Shown: positions 45,275-56,182 of the stretch, piece after piece | Layout of the letters: each line of letters opens with the position of its first letter | Numbering within the stretch: position 1 is the stretch's first letter | Assembly (NCBI GenBank): GCA_003116995.1 | Contig: BDSL01000175.1 | Span: 1 to 64,000 of the forward strand | Source: Yamagishiella unicocca | Lineage: Eukaryota; Chlorophyta; Chlorophyceae; Chlamydomonadales; Volvocaceae | Length of the DNA stretch: 64,000 bases | Reading direction: 5' to 3' | Program-made: the position numbers and the translations under genes | Notes under the pieces: model-generated | The model's database searches: none | What the model saw: the letters and a program-made list of their open reading frames with translations, nothing else | What the model was told of the DNA's origin: nothing

Positions 45275-45875
45275 CCGTCACCTAAAGATAAAACGTTTGC
45301 ACTGCGGCAGCAGGTCGACAGGTGATGAGCTGTGCGAAAACCAAAGTCGGACGGGGGCCCACAAATAATGACGTAAACGCCGGCGGCCATGACGATACGA
45401 CACAATGCTTCCAGGCTTCGTCTGTCGGTGCGGACAGAGCATACCTCTCCGTAATGCAAGGCACCAAAGCCACCAAAGCCAGCCGGCTAGGGCTGCCGCA
45501 CGTCCCTGTTCCGATGCAACGAGCCCTTCGTTCCGGCGAGTGCGGCATTCGGGTGCCGTCGCCAAAACACCCCACAATTCAATTCCACTCTGCTGCGGCG
45601 ACAAACACGTCGATTGTTCCACACAAAGCCGATGCATTGAGGGTGCTGCTTGCCTTCCCATGCGTCGGCGGGCACGAGCGGTCGAGTTGAGTGCAGGTGT
45701 TGACGGTCCAATGACCGAGTGATACTGAAGGTTGCGACCGACCCCTGGGTCACACGCGGCAATTAACAGCATCGACGTGTCATACAAAAGAGCTCGCTGC
45801 TGCCTGGTATGCAAGCTTTCGGCACATCTGTTGCTGTTCCATGTCGCAACGGTGAATGCCGTGCTGCAACAAACC

Positions 45876-46070
45876 GTGTTCATTAATGCACAGTGAAACC
45901 ATGTTCATTAGCACACAGTCAAACCGTGTTCACTAGCACACAGTCAAACCGTGTTCACTAGCACACAGTCAAACCGTGTTCACTAGCACACAGTCAAACC
46001 GTGTTCACTAGCACACAGTCAAAGCGTGTTCCCTAGCACACAGTCAAACCGTGTTCACTAACACACAGGG
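45876..46070 (+). repeat. 25-bp tandem array, ~8 copies
   Basis: Unit AACCGTGTTCACTAGCACAC plus AGTCA, with the outermost copies diverged (GTTCATTAATGCACAGTGA). It lies ~330 bp downstream of the SET-gene stop. Confidence 0.95.
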
Positions 46071-46395
46071 TATTCCGAAGCCGAATCTAGTGCCGAATCG
46101 TGGCATTGGTCCCTATCTGCTCAATACACCCGCGTGCGTCCCACTGTGCCGTCCGTCTGAAATTCCTCCTTGTCCGCATCGGCCGACCAACTCCCAACCC
46201 GTACGACCTCGTCCCATGCTCGTCCTACCGTATGGATGCATTGTCCGGCGAGCCGCTTGATGGAGTTGAAAAGGCAAATGCTCTCATGCTGGTGACCCCA
46301 CCTCCGGGGCGAGATACGTGCCGCATCAATATCACCATCCACCATCCACCACCCACCAGCACCACCCACCAGCACCAGGAGTAGCACCATCGCCT

Positions 46396-49300
46396 TCATG
46401 GCGACACCACCTCCGCTTCCACGGCCACCGCCTGCGTTCGCAGTCCCACCATACCCCCCTCAGGAGCGCCTGCGTCGTGCACACCACCACCCACCACCGT
46501 GGGTCCCGCCGCCGCGACCGCACCAACAGCTCCCCCAGCGGCAGCAACAACCGGCGGAGCAACCCCGGGGAGCCGGACGTCCTCTGCGCCGTACCACTTG
46601 CTGCACACGTCAAGGACCTGCTCGTACGTGTCGTACTCGAGGACGCCGAACCGCGCAGACAGCGCGTCGTAGCAATTGATTTCAGCCTGGCGATACTCAT
46701 CCGCATCGGGCCCAAGCGAGGCCTTCACGCCGTACAAGAGCCGTACGGCGCACGCCACCGCCAAGTCGGAGCCCGGCGCTACCGCCGACGCCACATCCAG
46801 CGCCTGCGCCAGAAGATCGACGTACGACAACAGGAAGCGGCGCGGCAGCTCCTCAACTCGCCACCGCCGCGCCGCCAGTGAGCGCATCGCTGCAGCCGCT
46901 GTGAGCTCACCGCCTCCGTCGTCTCCGCCACCGCCAGCGCCCCCGGCGCCGCTGGTAGGCTTGCGGCGGCCCGCCGGCGCCTTGCGTGCGGACCGTGCTG
47001 TCGCTCCCTCGGTCATGCCTTCCGAAGCCTCCGCTGCCACCCCCGCGGCTGCTTGCACTGCCCCGCCCCGCTCCTCTTGAATTCGCTGCAGCAGCCCCAG
47101 CGCCCCCACCACCGCCACCAGCTGGTCCAGCAGCACGAACACGCTGCCCTCCAGCCACAGCAGCTCCTGCTGGGACAAGCCCTGGCCGCCTTCGCCGTCG
47201 GCAGCACCACCTGCCTCTCCCCCTCCGCCATCGGCTCCACCGTCCACCGCCGCCGCCCGCAACAACTGCTGCCAGCAGTTGGATAGGTAGCCGTGCAGCT
47301 GCGTCAACTCCTCAACGACCTCGGTAACCGCCTCGTCCATCGGCACAGGACCCGTCGCCGTCTCCGGCGTCTCTGCGGCCGTACCTACGGCTTCCCCCAA
47401 GAGGGGGTCTGACGGCAGCGACGGCGACGGCGCCGCTACCCAGCGCCTGCCGGACAAGAGGTCCATGAGGTGCGGCGCCGCCACCCTGCTGCAGGTGGTG
47501 TGAAGCCCCTCCAGGAAGGCGGGCAGCTCGTGAGGCAGTCGCGATGGCCCCCCTCGCCGCTGCACCCCCCCGCCGCCTCCACCAGCATCGCTGCCGTCCT
47601 GCTCCCCCGACCCTCCCCGAGCATGCCCCTCCTCCCCCTCCCCCTCCCCCTCCTCCCCCCCCTCCTGCTGCTCGAGGCGGCACCGCTCGCAGGCGCAGAT
47701 GAAGCCGTAGTGCTGCGCCAGGTAGGCTCGCCGCAGCTCCAGGGGGGCCAGCGCGCGGCGACCGAAGTAGCTGATGGTCACCTGCAAGGACCGGGTAGGC
47801 GTCGCGGCGGCGTATGTAGCGGAGCGATGACGGGGAGAGAGGACTTCGCTTACGCGTTCGAGATCTGGGCAACGCGGCGTGCGCACGTATGTGTAGGCCG
47901 TGCTTGTGCTAGGAGTTGTTTTGTGAAGGCGGAAAGGCAAGGACGACGGCCCTGATGGGCTGCCGTGATTGGAGGGATGGAGCAGCATCAACGACCCACG
48001 CGACCAAGCCGTGCTATGGCGACCCGCTGCGCACCACGTGGTGTCCGGCGGCAGCTGCCATCACACGCCTCACTGCAATGCCTGCACCCCACTCCACTGG
48101 CGGCGCCAACCCCCCTACCCCTCCCAACCAGCACCTCCCCCTCCGCGCTGCATCCGGCGTGCCTAGCACACATGCCTCTCCCAATCTACAACACTGCTGC
48201 AGCCCTCACCTGCTGCCCCGCCCGCATGTCCACCGCCGCCCGCACAACCATGACGTCCCCCACCAGTCCGTAGCTGCTGGCGGGCGCGCACGAGTGGTTG
48301 ATGAGGCTGAAGGGCGGCCACAGCCCCACGCAGGGACCCTGCTGCTCGGCGTCCAGCATCCTGCACACGTGTGTACGGCGACCAACGGGGGTCGCTCAGG
48401 TCCAGCCGTATCAGCGCCCATCCCAACCCAAGGGCTCACGTCCTACCCACCTGAGGGCCGCGACCGCCGCGTCTGGCCGCGGCTCGCCGTACGCATTGTA
48501 CGACACAACGCGTGCGATGGCGTCAGGAGGCAGCGGGCGGCGCACCGCCGCGGCGCCGCCTCCGCCCTCGGCCTCCCCGGGTGAGGCAGCGGAGGGGCCG
48601 AAGGGCTGCGAGCGGAGGTCGGAGGCCGGAGGGGCCGCCGTCACGGCGTTAGCGTACGGCGGTAATGAAGAGGAGGCCGTCGATGTGTGCGGCCACCGAG
48701 AGAGTGGTGCCGGGGATGTGAAGTAGGTGCTGCGCTGCCCCACAAGCACAACCCGACCCGACCCGGACCTGGTTTAAGTGGCGCCGCTGGTCCTACCCCG
48801 GGGGTCGGGCTCGCTCGCAAGCACGCGGGAGGGCCAATCACCGCATGGGCACCCTCCCTCTCGTCGACATCGCGGCCTGTGCACACATGCAAGCTGCCGG
48901 CCAGCCAGTTGCCGTCCATACCCAGCCGACCGCTACCCCCGCCGACCTGCCGGAACAGCTGCTTGAGGTGGCCTAGCCGCCGGCCCGCCGCACGCCCACC
49001 ACCGCCGCTGTCGTTGCCGTCGTACAGACTGAGCAGCCATGCCGCCGCCAGCGGGCTCATCTCCGCCTCCGTCAGCGCCTCAGCCAGGTCCACGGACGTG
49101 GGGGAGGTGCCGCCGGCAACTTGCCCCTGGGGTAGCTGACCCGTGGGTCGCGCCCTCAGCAGCGCCAGAGGGTAGCACGCCAACAGCAGTGTCCCGCAGG
49201 GGACGTCGTCCTTCAGATACACACCCACGCCGGCGCCTTTGCGGGGGAGATAATGTCGTACGTGGGGGGAAGAATGCTGTGACTTGGGTGACGGCGCTAT

Positions 49301-50072
49301 CCGGCGGCAGCTGCTGGTTCGCGGCTGCCTACCTACCTGGCACCTCCCGCAGCTCCAGGGGGCCCACATAGTACGGCACCTCCTCGCCAGGGGTGTAGAG
49401 TAGCTCGTCCAGCTCGGCGGGATCGACAGAGTCAGAGCGGGCGGAGGAAGGGGGCGGGGACGGGCCCCCAGCGGTAGCAGTGGCCCTTGCAGCACCGACG
49501 CTGCGTCTGGACGGGACTGACGCTGGGCCATGCGGGCCGGCAGCAGCTGATGACGAGCATGACGATGTCTGTGACAGCTGTGGTGTTGGTGCTACGGTCC
49601 GCCGGCGTGGCCAGCCAAGAACGTCCACACCGAGTGCTGCTGCGGCGGCGACGACGTCATCGGACTCCTGCTGCCGTCCTCGGAGACCATGTTGCCACCG
49701 CTGCCGTCGATGCCGTTGGAAAGTCCCATGAGCGCTATGGGCAGCCAGCATGTTGGTGCCGGTGGAAGGGCCGCTTGGAACTGCTGCGCGCGAGCTACTG
49801 CCGGAGAAACCAGAGTGACTGCCGCCACAAGCATTACAGCATGTGTTTCGGCAGTGTAGAGCTTCCAGTATACCGGAACTGGATCTGCGTGTTGCGGCAC
49901 CTTGGCACGGTTGTGGCCGGAATTTTGCTATGCCGAAAACCCAAGGCCACTGCGGCCGTTGCGGCAGCTGCACATGTGGAGTGGCTAAACATGACACGCT
50001 CACTCCTGGGTCGGTAGCGGCGAGCGACATTGAGCAGCGTGGTTTGGGGCCCAAGGGGCACAGGTGTGCCAT
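46396..50072 (-). CDS. SET-domain protein (SMYD-like), 948 aa
   Basis: Minus-strand exons 50072-49337, 49236-48947, 48734-48451, 48360-48210 and 47781-46396. Phases agree. Residues 1-245 are low-complexity, with an organelle-like N-terminus; a second ATG at 50030 is an alternative start. The SET domain begins GAGVGVYLKDDVPCGTLLL (~246), continues through RVVSYNAYG, reaches the cofactor motif FSLINHSCAP (N458-C461) and VTISYFG (Y492), and ends with a post-SET CACERC (516-521). This arrangement is typical of SMYD lysine methyltransferases. No MYND finger is inserted in the SET domain. The last exon adds ~430 residues: an acidic/Gly segment, then a helical region (QLHGYLSNCWQQLL; YRQAEINCYDALSARFG) like the SMYD TPR-like C-terminus. 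The donor at 48946 (GTCGGC) is the weakest splice site. It likely methylates histone or non-histone lysines. Confidence 0.8.
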
Positions 50073-50510
50073 ATCGCTACGTGGACCTAACGTGGCCGCC
50101 GAGTCATCTAATATTGATCGAAAGTAAACGCTCTTACTCAGTCCTTAGAACACATGAACGGAAGAACAACCACTTTGACGCCCAATTTCGTACAACAGGT
50201 ACAACAACGGCGGTCGAGACTGTCGGGAGGTGACCAAATGATACCAGGCTCTCTGATACAGCAGGCAGAGTTCCTGCACTGTTGAGGTATCGGCTGACGC
50301 CTTTCTTGAATACCTGCGTCATCATCGTGGTGCTTCTTAATTGGAAATAGGCACACGGCCTTCCGATATAAGCTGTAATACATACGCACCTGTGTTTGCT
50401 GGCCATCTGCGCATTTCTGGAGGCCACGTGCGGTCCGAAGCAAGTTGATTGGTGTGCATGAGGCCACACCGACGCGTCAGGATTAGCCCCTGATCGACCC
50501 CACGTGCGGA
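50073..50510. promoter_or_regulatory. 438-bp divergent promoter region
   Basis: Lies between the starts of the SET gene (minus) and the S26-like gene (plus). No individual element could be assigned. Confidence 0.45.
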
Positions 50511-52430
50511 ATGGCCTCCAAGCTCGGAGGCTTCTTAACTGTGAGGTGAGTTCGTCAGCTGTAGCCTCATGCTCCAAAGAAAGCGCAGTAAGGTGTTGCG
50601 CGATGGTGCGTGGACCACTCGTCGCGGGCCCGACGTCCAGACCAACATTCTAGGCGCCCCATGTACCCCTTCACTCGCACCTCCTGCTCATTGCCGCCCA
50701 CTTGCCTGGGAGCCCACCTTCACGGTGCCGCCGTGTCGGCCCTGTCGCCTCACGTCGCCTCATGTCGTACCAGGTACCGGCTGGCCAAGCTGAGTGATGC
50801 CGCGGAAGAGTTCATGTCGGCGGTGTTCCAGGCGGACAAGTTCCAGCAGCGGACCGGGGGGCTGCGCTGGCCCCTGCGGCAGGCCGGCAGCGAGCCCAAC
50901 AGCACCGCGCAGCAGCGCGACGGCGACCGCAGCGGCGGCGGCCTTGCTGGTGCCGTACAGGCCGCCTACCGCCGGGCGCAAGAGGTGTACGACTCCCCGC
51001 TGACGGAGCACATGTACCTGACGGGACCCGCTATGGCGCCCACACTCAACCGGCGTGGCGCCAAGGTGGGTGCGGGGCCGGGAGGGGACATGAGTGGGGG
51101 TAGGGTAGGGGTAGTTGAGGGTGGAAATGCTGTTGCTGACACAACAAAAACATATGACCTAGCTGGAGACGGGATTGGTGAGCGCACTTGTCCCTGTCGC
51201 CGCGACCTGCATGGTCTTTGGACTGGCGGGCCGGATGTGAAATGGAGGCCGGCAGGAAGCCCGGGCCCTGCTGCAAACCCTCAGTCCCCACCCCTTAGCC
51301 CCCACCCGCCCCCATCTTCCCGGGTGCTGGTCTTGTGGTCCTTTGGCCCCTGGTGACGGCCACAACGACGACTTCAGTTCGACCTGCACCTGCGCCAGCC
51401 TACCCCACACACATACGGACTTCCTCCCTGCACCCTGCTCCCCTAAAGAGAACCATCCCCTCCCCAAATGACGCCCGCCCCCCCCCGGCCTCCCGGCCCC
51501 CTCCTCCAGGACTCTGCTGCTCGCGAGCGGCTGGTGGTTCGTGTGCTCCGACGCCCGGGCCCCGGCAACGTGATGGTGGGTGACGTGGTGGCCTTCCACT
51601 CGCCGCTGGCGCAGCCGGACGACCCCACACACGTCATGGTGGGTGTCGGGTGGGAGGCCAGCTGGCGGTTGGACTGGCGGTTGGCGCTCCAGGGAATCTC
51701 CATTTGCTTGCGCTCACGTAGCACGTTGTGGCGGGAGCCAGCTCGCGGAGCCTACCCAGGGGGCACCTTCCGCCGGCTGCGGGCGGCTGAGGGAGTGCGC
51801 CGCCTCACCGAGGTCGCGCTTCCATCCTGTCCCTCGTCCCCTCCCCTCACCGCCTCCCCCCTTCCCTCCCCTCACCGCCTCCTCCCCTACCCGTCCCTCC
51901 CCTCACCGCCCCCTCCCCTCCCGCAGGTCCGGCGGGTTGCCGCGGTGGAGGGGCAGGAGATGGTTTCCTCCAGCGAGGCTGAGCCGCCCTTCCTCATCCC
52001 TCCTGGCCACTGCTGGGTGCTGGCGGACAACGCGGTGCTGCGGCCGGAGGACGGCGAGGTCATCGACTCGAGGTCGTACGGCCACATACCGTTCAGCGCG
52101 GTCATCGGGCGGGTGGTGTACGCGGCGGCGTCGCGGGCGGATCATGGTCCGGTGCGCAACAACCCGGCGCACAGCGAGGACGGCGGGGAGGACGCGGCGG
52201 TGGTGGCTGCGGAGGTGGACGTGGAGGGGCTGCTGCGGGAGGAGGAGGGAGAGGAGGGAGAGGAGGAAGAGGAGGAGGAGGAGGAGGAGGACGGGAAGGA
52301 GGAGGGAAAAGGGAAGGAAGGGGAGGGGAAGAGCGGTGGGAAGGGGGACGGCGGCAGTGAGAAGGAGGGCGAGGGTAAGCGGAGAGGGAAGAAGCCGGAG
52401 GAGGAAGGGAGCGGTGGTAAGAAGAAGTAG
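50511..52430 (+). CDS. S26 signal-peptidase-fold protein with both catalytic residues replaced, 319 aa
   Basis: Exons 50511-50545, 50774-51065, 51510-51638 and 51927-52430. Phases agree. The first exon (MASKLGGFLTV) joins in phase 2 to RYRLAKLSD. The family signature is clear: YLTGPAMAPTLN (~93-104), VMVGDVVAFHSP (~131-142), VRRVAAVEGQEM (~153-164) and CWVLADNAVLRPEDGEVIDSRSYGHIP, matching boxes B to E of type I signal peptidases and the mitochondrial IMP subunits. The nucleophile Ser of G-x-S-M-x-P-T is Ala98, and the general-base Lys of the K-R-V box is Arg (~154), so it should not cleave peptides. The C-terminus is a highly charged Glu/Lys tail of ~110 residues. It may act as a structural partner in an inner-membrane protease or another organelle complex. 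Confidence 0.8.
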
Positions 52431-53543
52431 CCGAGTGGAATAGGGGCAATGGGTCGGCAGGAACGGAGCTCTCAGAGAAGAGAGGAGAGGAGGGTCGTGT
52501 GGCTCGTTGGAGGTAGAGCGGCGGAGCAGCGGGGGGAACGGGGGCCGTTGCGGCCAGTTCGAACAGCGACGATGGGGACGAGGGCCCCTGGGTCGATCAG
52601 GCTGGCCTACGGCGCCGTGTACCCTGGGCCACTGCCCAGACCCGCGGCCGCCAAGATGAGGATGCAGATGAGGATGAGGGTACCGGTATAGGAAGGTCGC
52701 TGGGGTGAAGCAGGGTTTTAGCGGTGCGAGGGCAGCACGTGAGAGAGCAACAGCGGAGTGGCGCGGGCAGGGAGGGTGGGAGCTAGCGCTCTGGAACGAG
52801 GAAGAACCTCAGTGAGAGGCACGGAGAGATATTGTTTGGACCTGCCCGTGCAGTACGACAGATCTCATTGCATCGGCACTAATATTGGTGTGAGGAACCT
52901 GATTACGCGCGGATGTTGCGGCCGCCGCAGATGGCCGTTGGCGGGTGGGTCGGCCGCAGCGCTTGGTGTGGCGTGCAGGGGGAGGTGGAGATAGTATTAT
53001 TTCGGACGGAAGAGCGAGCGGGCTAGGCTGTGTAGGCGGTCGCCACTACGGAACAAGCGGTTTCGCGAAGCGGTTCGGGTGATGAGTCACCAGGATTCAA
53101 CGCGCGTGGAAGCGCATCAACAGGGCCGGCGCTAATGAAAGCCCATTGCGCCAGGCGTCATACATAGTACTCAAACGTGGCACTTCGTTGACACTCCATC
53201 AACGCCAGAGCATCCAATCAGCAACCGCTTTGTACTTTAGGCGCCCAAACGCGCTCTTTGCGGTGACCTGGACAGCATGCAACTGCGCTGGCCGGCGCGG
53301 GCGCAAACTGCCTCCAGCCGCCGCGTCCCTGCATGTCGGTACGGGGAGTAACCAAGCCTATTGCTGAATTTGCTGTTGACGCCACAGCGCCCAGACTGCG
53401 GCCCTTCTTGACTTTGCTGCGAAGACCAGCGCCAAGGTCAGCTGAGGAGACCAGCAACCACGCACAGTATCGCTCATCGCAGTCTAGGCAAGTGCAGCGC
53501 CAAGGCCCCGAGCTGCTCCGACCCGGACAGCGACAGGCAGCAG
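52431..53543. other. Intergenic region
   Basis: No gene, repeat or clear polyadenylation signal recognised. It must hold the 3' UTR of the S26-like gene and the promoter of the hydrolase gene. Confidence 0.4.
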
Positions 53544-55142
53544 ATGGTCCCGGCCGCCCGCACCCGAGCTGCTGCGCTGCGGCCGATGCAGCAGCGCTCT
53601 CAGCCCCGCTACCAGTACCTGCTGTCCCTGCCGCCCGCCTATCACGAGTGGCCGCAGCAGCCCTGGCCGCTCGTCCTGTTCCTGCACGGCGCAGGGGAGG
53701 GAGGGTCCGGAGAACTGGACAGGGTAGGGCCGGGGGCGATGGCGCGATGCGGGAGCGGATGTACGGCACAGAGCAACTGCAGGTTGTGAGGTAGAGGCTG
53801 CGGCTAAAGGGGATCCCTCAGCGGTGCAGAGCCGGGCGGGGTGACCCGCGCTCCACGGCTAGCGGTGATCGTCGATGCCGCTCCCAGGCCCTTTGCCTTA
53901 CCGTACCCCCAACTCCCCACATGCTCCCGCCTTCCGCGTGTCCGAGAAAAATCGCAAGTTAGTTTCTGCTCTCTTCTCCTGTGTCGCTCAACCGGGTCTT
54001 CTCGCCCCCCGCAGGGCCATGCGCCAACTATCCCGTCCCTGTCACGTAACCGGTTGTTGTGCCCATCCCCCCAGGTCAAGCTCCACGGTGTTCCCCGCCT
54101 GGTGGCGGCATACAGCGGCGACGAGGGGGCCCGGGTGGCAGGCAGCCGGCCGGAGCCCGTGGATCCCGAGTGCGCGTCTCTGGTGGCGGAGGGCGCCCTC
54201 ACGGTGGCCCCGCAGCTGGACTACGCACGTCACGGCTACGGCTGGCGAGTGGAGGGCCTTATGGCGCTGCTGGACGAGCTGACAGGGGCGAACAGGAAAC
54301 AGCACCCGCAGCCCCAACAGCAGCGGCAACGATATGAGCCATGGAACGTCAGCAGCAGTAGCAGCAGCAGCAGCGGTGGTGGCGGAGGCAGTGGTACCCG
54401 AGGGGGCAGCAGTGGCGGAGGAAGTAGCGGCAGCGATGTGCTGGAGGAGCCCCCCGTGCTGCTGCCGCTGCGTGTGGACACCAACCGGGTCTACGTGACG
54501 GGTGTGTCCATGGGCGGGTACGGCACCTGGCAGCTGGGGGCGGCCCACCCGGAGCGCTTCGCAGCGCTGGCGCCCGTGTGCGGCGGAGCCGACCCGCGGG
54601 TCGTTTCCATTGCGGCGCTGCGCGACGTGCCCATTTGGACCTTCCACGGCGAGCAGGACGAGGTGATTCCTGTCTCGGCCAGCGAGGAGGTCATGGAGGT
54701 GCTGCAGGTGGGTCTGGGGAGGGAGCAGAGGGCAGGTGGGTCTGAGGGAGCAGAGGGTAGGTGACGGACTGCGACGTACGTGGTACCTTTACCAGGAGGC
54801 AGCTCCGGGACTTGGGTGGTTGCCGCGGATATATTTCCACATCACACGTTATCGACCCACGGGTCAGGCGCTGACTGTGTATGTCTGTGCCGCTCCCTCC
54901 GCCTCCTCGCGGCCCCCCCCACGGCGTAGGCCTCCGGCTCCGCCGCCCGCTTCACCCGCTACCCGGACCTGAGGCACGACTGCTGGACGCGGGCTTACAA
55001 CACGCCGGAGCTGTGGCGCTGGATGCTGGACCAGTCCCGGACCCACCGGGACCAGCAGCAGCGGCGCCAGGGCGGCGGCGGAGCTCGCGGGGGAGGTGCT
55101 GGTAGAGGCGGGGGCGGGTTGGGGGCCCCGACCCCCCGATGA
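53544..55142 (+). CDS. Alpha/beta hydrolase, predicted esterase/peptidase with PHB-depolymerase fold, 341 aa
   Basis: Exons 53544-53723, 54075-54707 and 54930-55142 (TGA). Phases are all 0. The frame is also open upstream of ATG 53544, so a longer N-terminus is possible. Family blocks appear in order: YQYLLSLPPAYHEW, WPLVLFLHGAGEGGSGE (oxyanion region), VKLHGVPRLV, the nucleophile elbow VYVTGVSMGGYGTW with Ser205, FAALAPVCGG, IWTFHGEQDEVIPV with Asp255, and RHDCWTRAYNTPELWRWML with His287. The complete Ser-Asp-His triad implies an active enzyme. The family covers secreted or organellar esterases and predicted peptidases; the substrate is unknown. A Gln/Ser/Gly-rich insert (~137-180) interrupts the fold before the nucleophile strand. 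TGTAA at 55649 supports the 3' end. Confidence 0.85.
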
Positions 55143-55648
55143 TGGAGGGTTGGAGATGCACCATGCACACAGTGTTCTTTGGATTGTGCGATGGTGGTGC
55201 AGCGATGCAACGACGAAATAAAGTGGTTTCGTGACGCAAAAACGTCGTTCTTGGGCTATCCTCGGCGACCAATTGAAAGCGGTGGTGGTGGTGGGCGACT
55301 GGGTTGTGCTCGGGGGGCTTTTATAAGAGAATCCGCGAATCCACGGCCGACAAACCGAGGGCGGTGAAGGTGATGGTCCAGCGGAGAGGCTTGAGGGGCA
55401 GTAGTACCGGATATCGGATGACCGGTACTAGGGTGACCGGTACTAGGACCAGGGGGATAGGGTCCTCAGCTGGATGTGGCCGGGGGGCAGCAGCGCAGGA
55501 TATCGCCGCGCAGTCTACCGGGGGGCGCTGAGGACACGTGAGCGCGCCGCGGCTGGGGGCTGCAGCAGCTCCCTTACGAGGTCATTACTGGTGAAAATAG
55601 GTTCACATCCACGGCTGGTGTCTGTGTATAAAGCGAAAATGGGAGTTG

Positions 55649-55653
55649 TGTAA
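55649..55653 (+). terminator. TGTAA polyadenylation signal
   Basis: Lies 507 nt after the hydrolase stop codon. Confidence 0.5.
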
Positions 55654-56182
55654 GGAGCTTTGGCCAATGATGGCCTGGCCGAGCAGAGGACATAACAATA
55701 AGTGCGGCCGTTTGCTTCGTTTTACCTTGAGAACCGTCATTCGATTTTCAGCATCTGGGTGCGATTGCGTTTCTGGGATCCAGCGGTGGTACGAGCCCAC
55801 CTATCAAAAAAGTGTGAAGCTGAGAGGGCTGACAGGGCCTCGGAAGCAGGAGCTGCCCCAATTGTTCGCAGCGAAGGAGGAGCTACAAACATGAGGCATA
55901 GACCGCATCGTCACGCACACCGCCAGCCACAACCCGCGACAGCGCTATAAGGCGGCTGAACGTCCACCACCACCAGCAGCGCCACCCCACCACCACCAGC
56001 ATAACCACCAGCACCACCATCAGCAACTAGCGAGCGGCCCAGCCGGGGACATCCGCAATCCGTTGGGTCCTTACTTGCGGCCATCTGCCTGCTGCGCTCC
56101 TCTGTGCAGCACCTCTCCCCAGCGTTCCCTTGCAGCAGCACCTTCCGCCAGCCCCGCGGGCTCGTACCATCCGGCAGCCCAC

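Noticed and set aside
45876..46070. Possible CRISPR array
   Set aside because: Units are head-to-tail without spacers, in a eukaryotic genome; it is a plain minisatellite.
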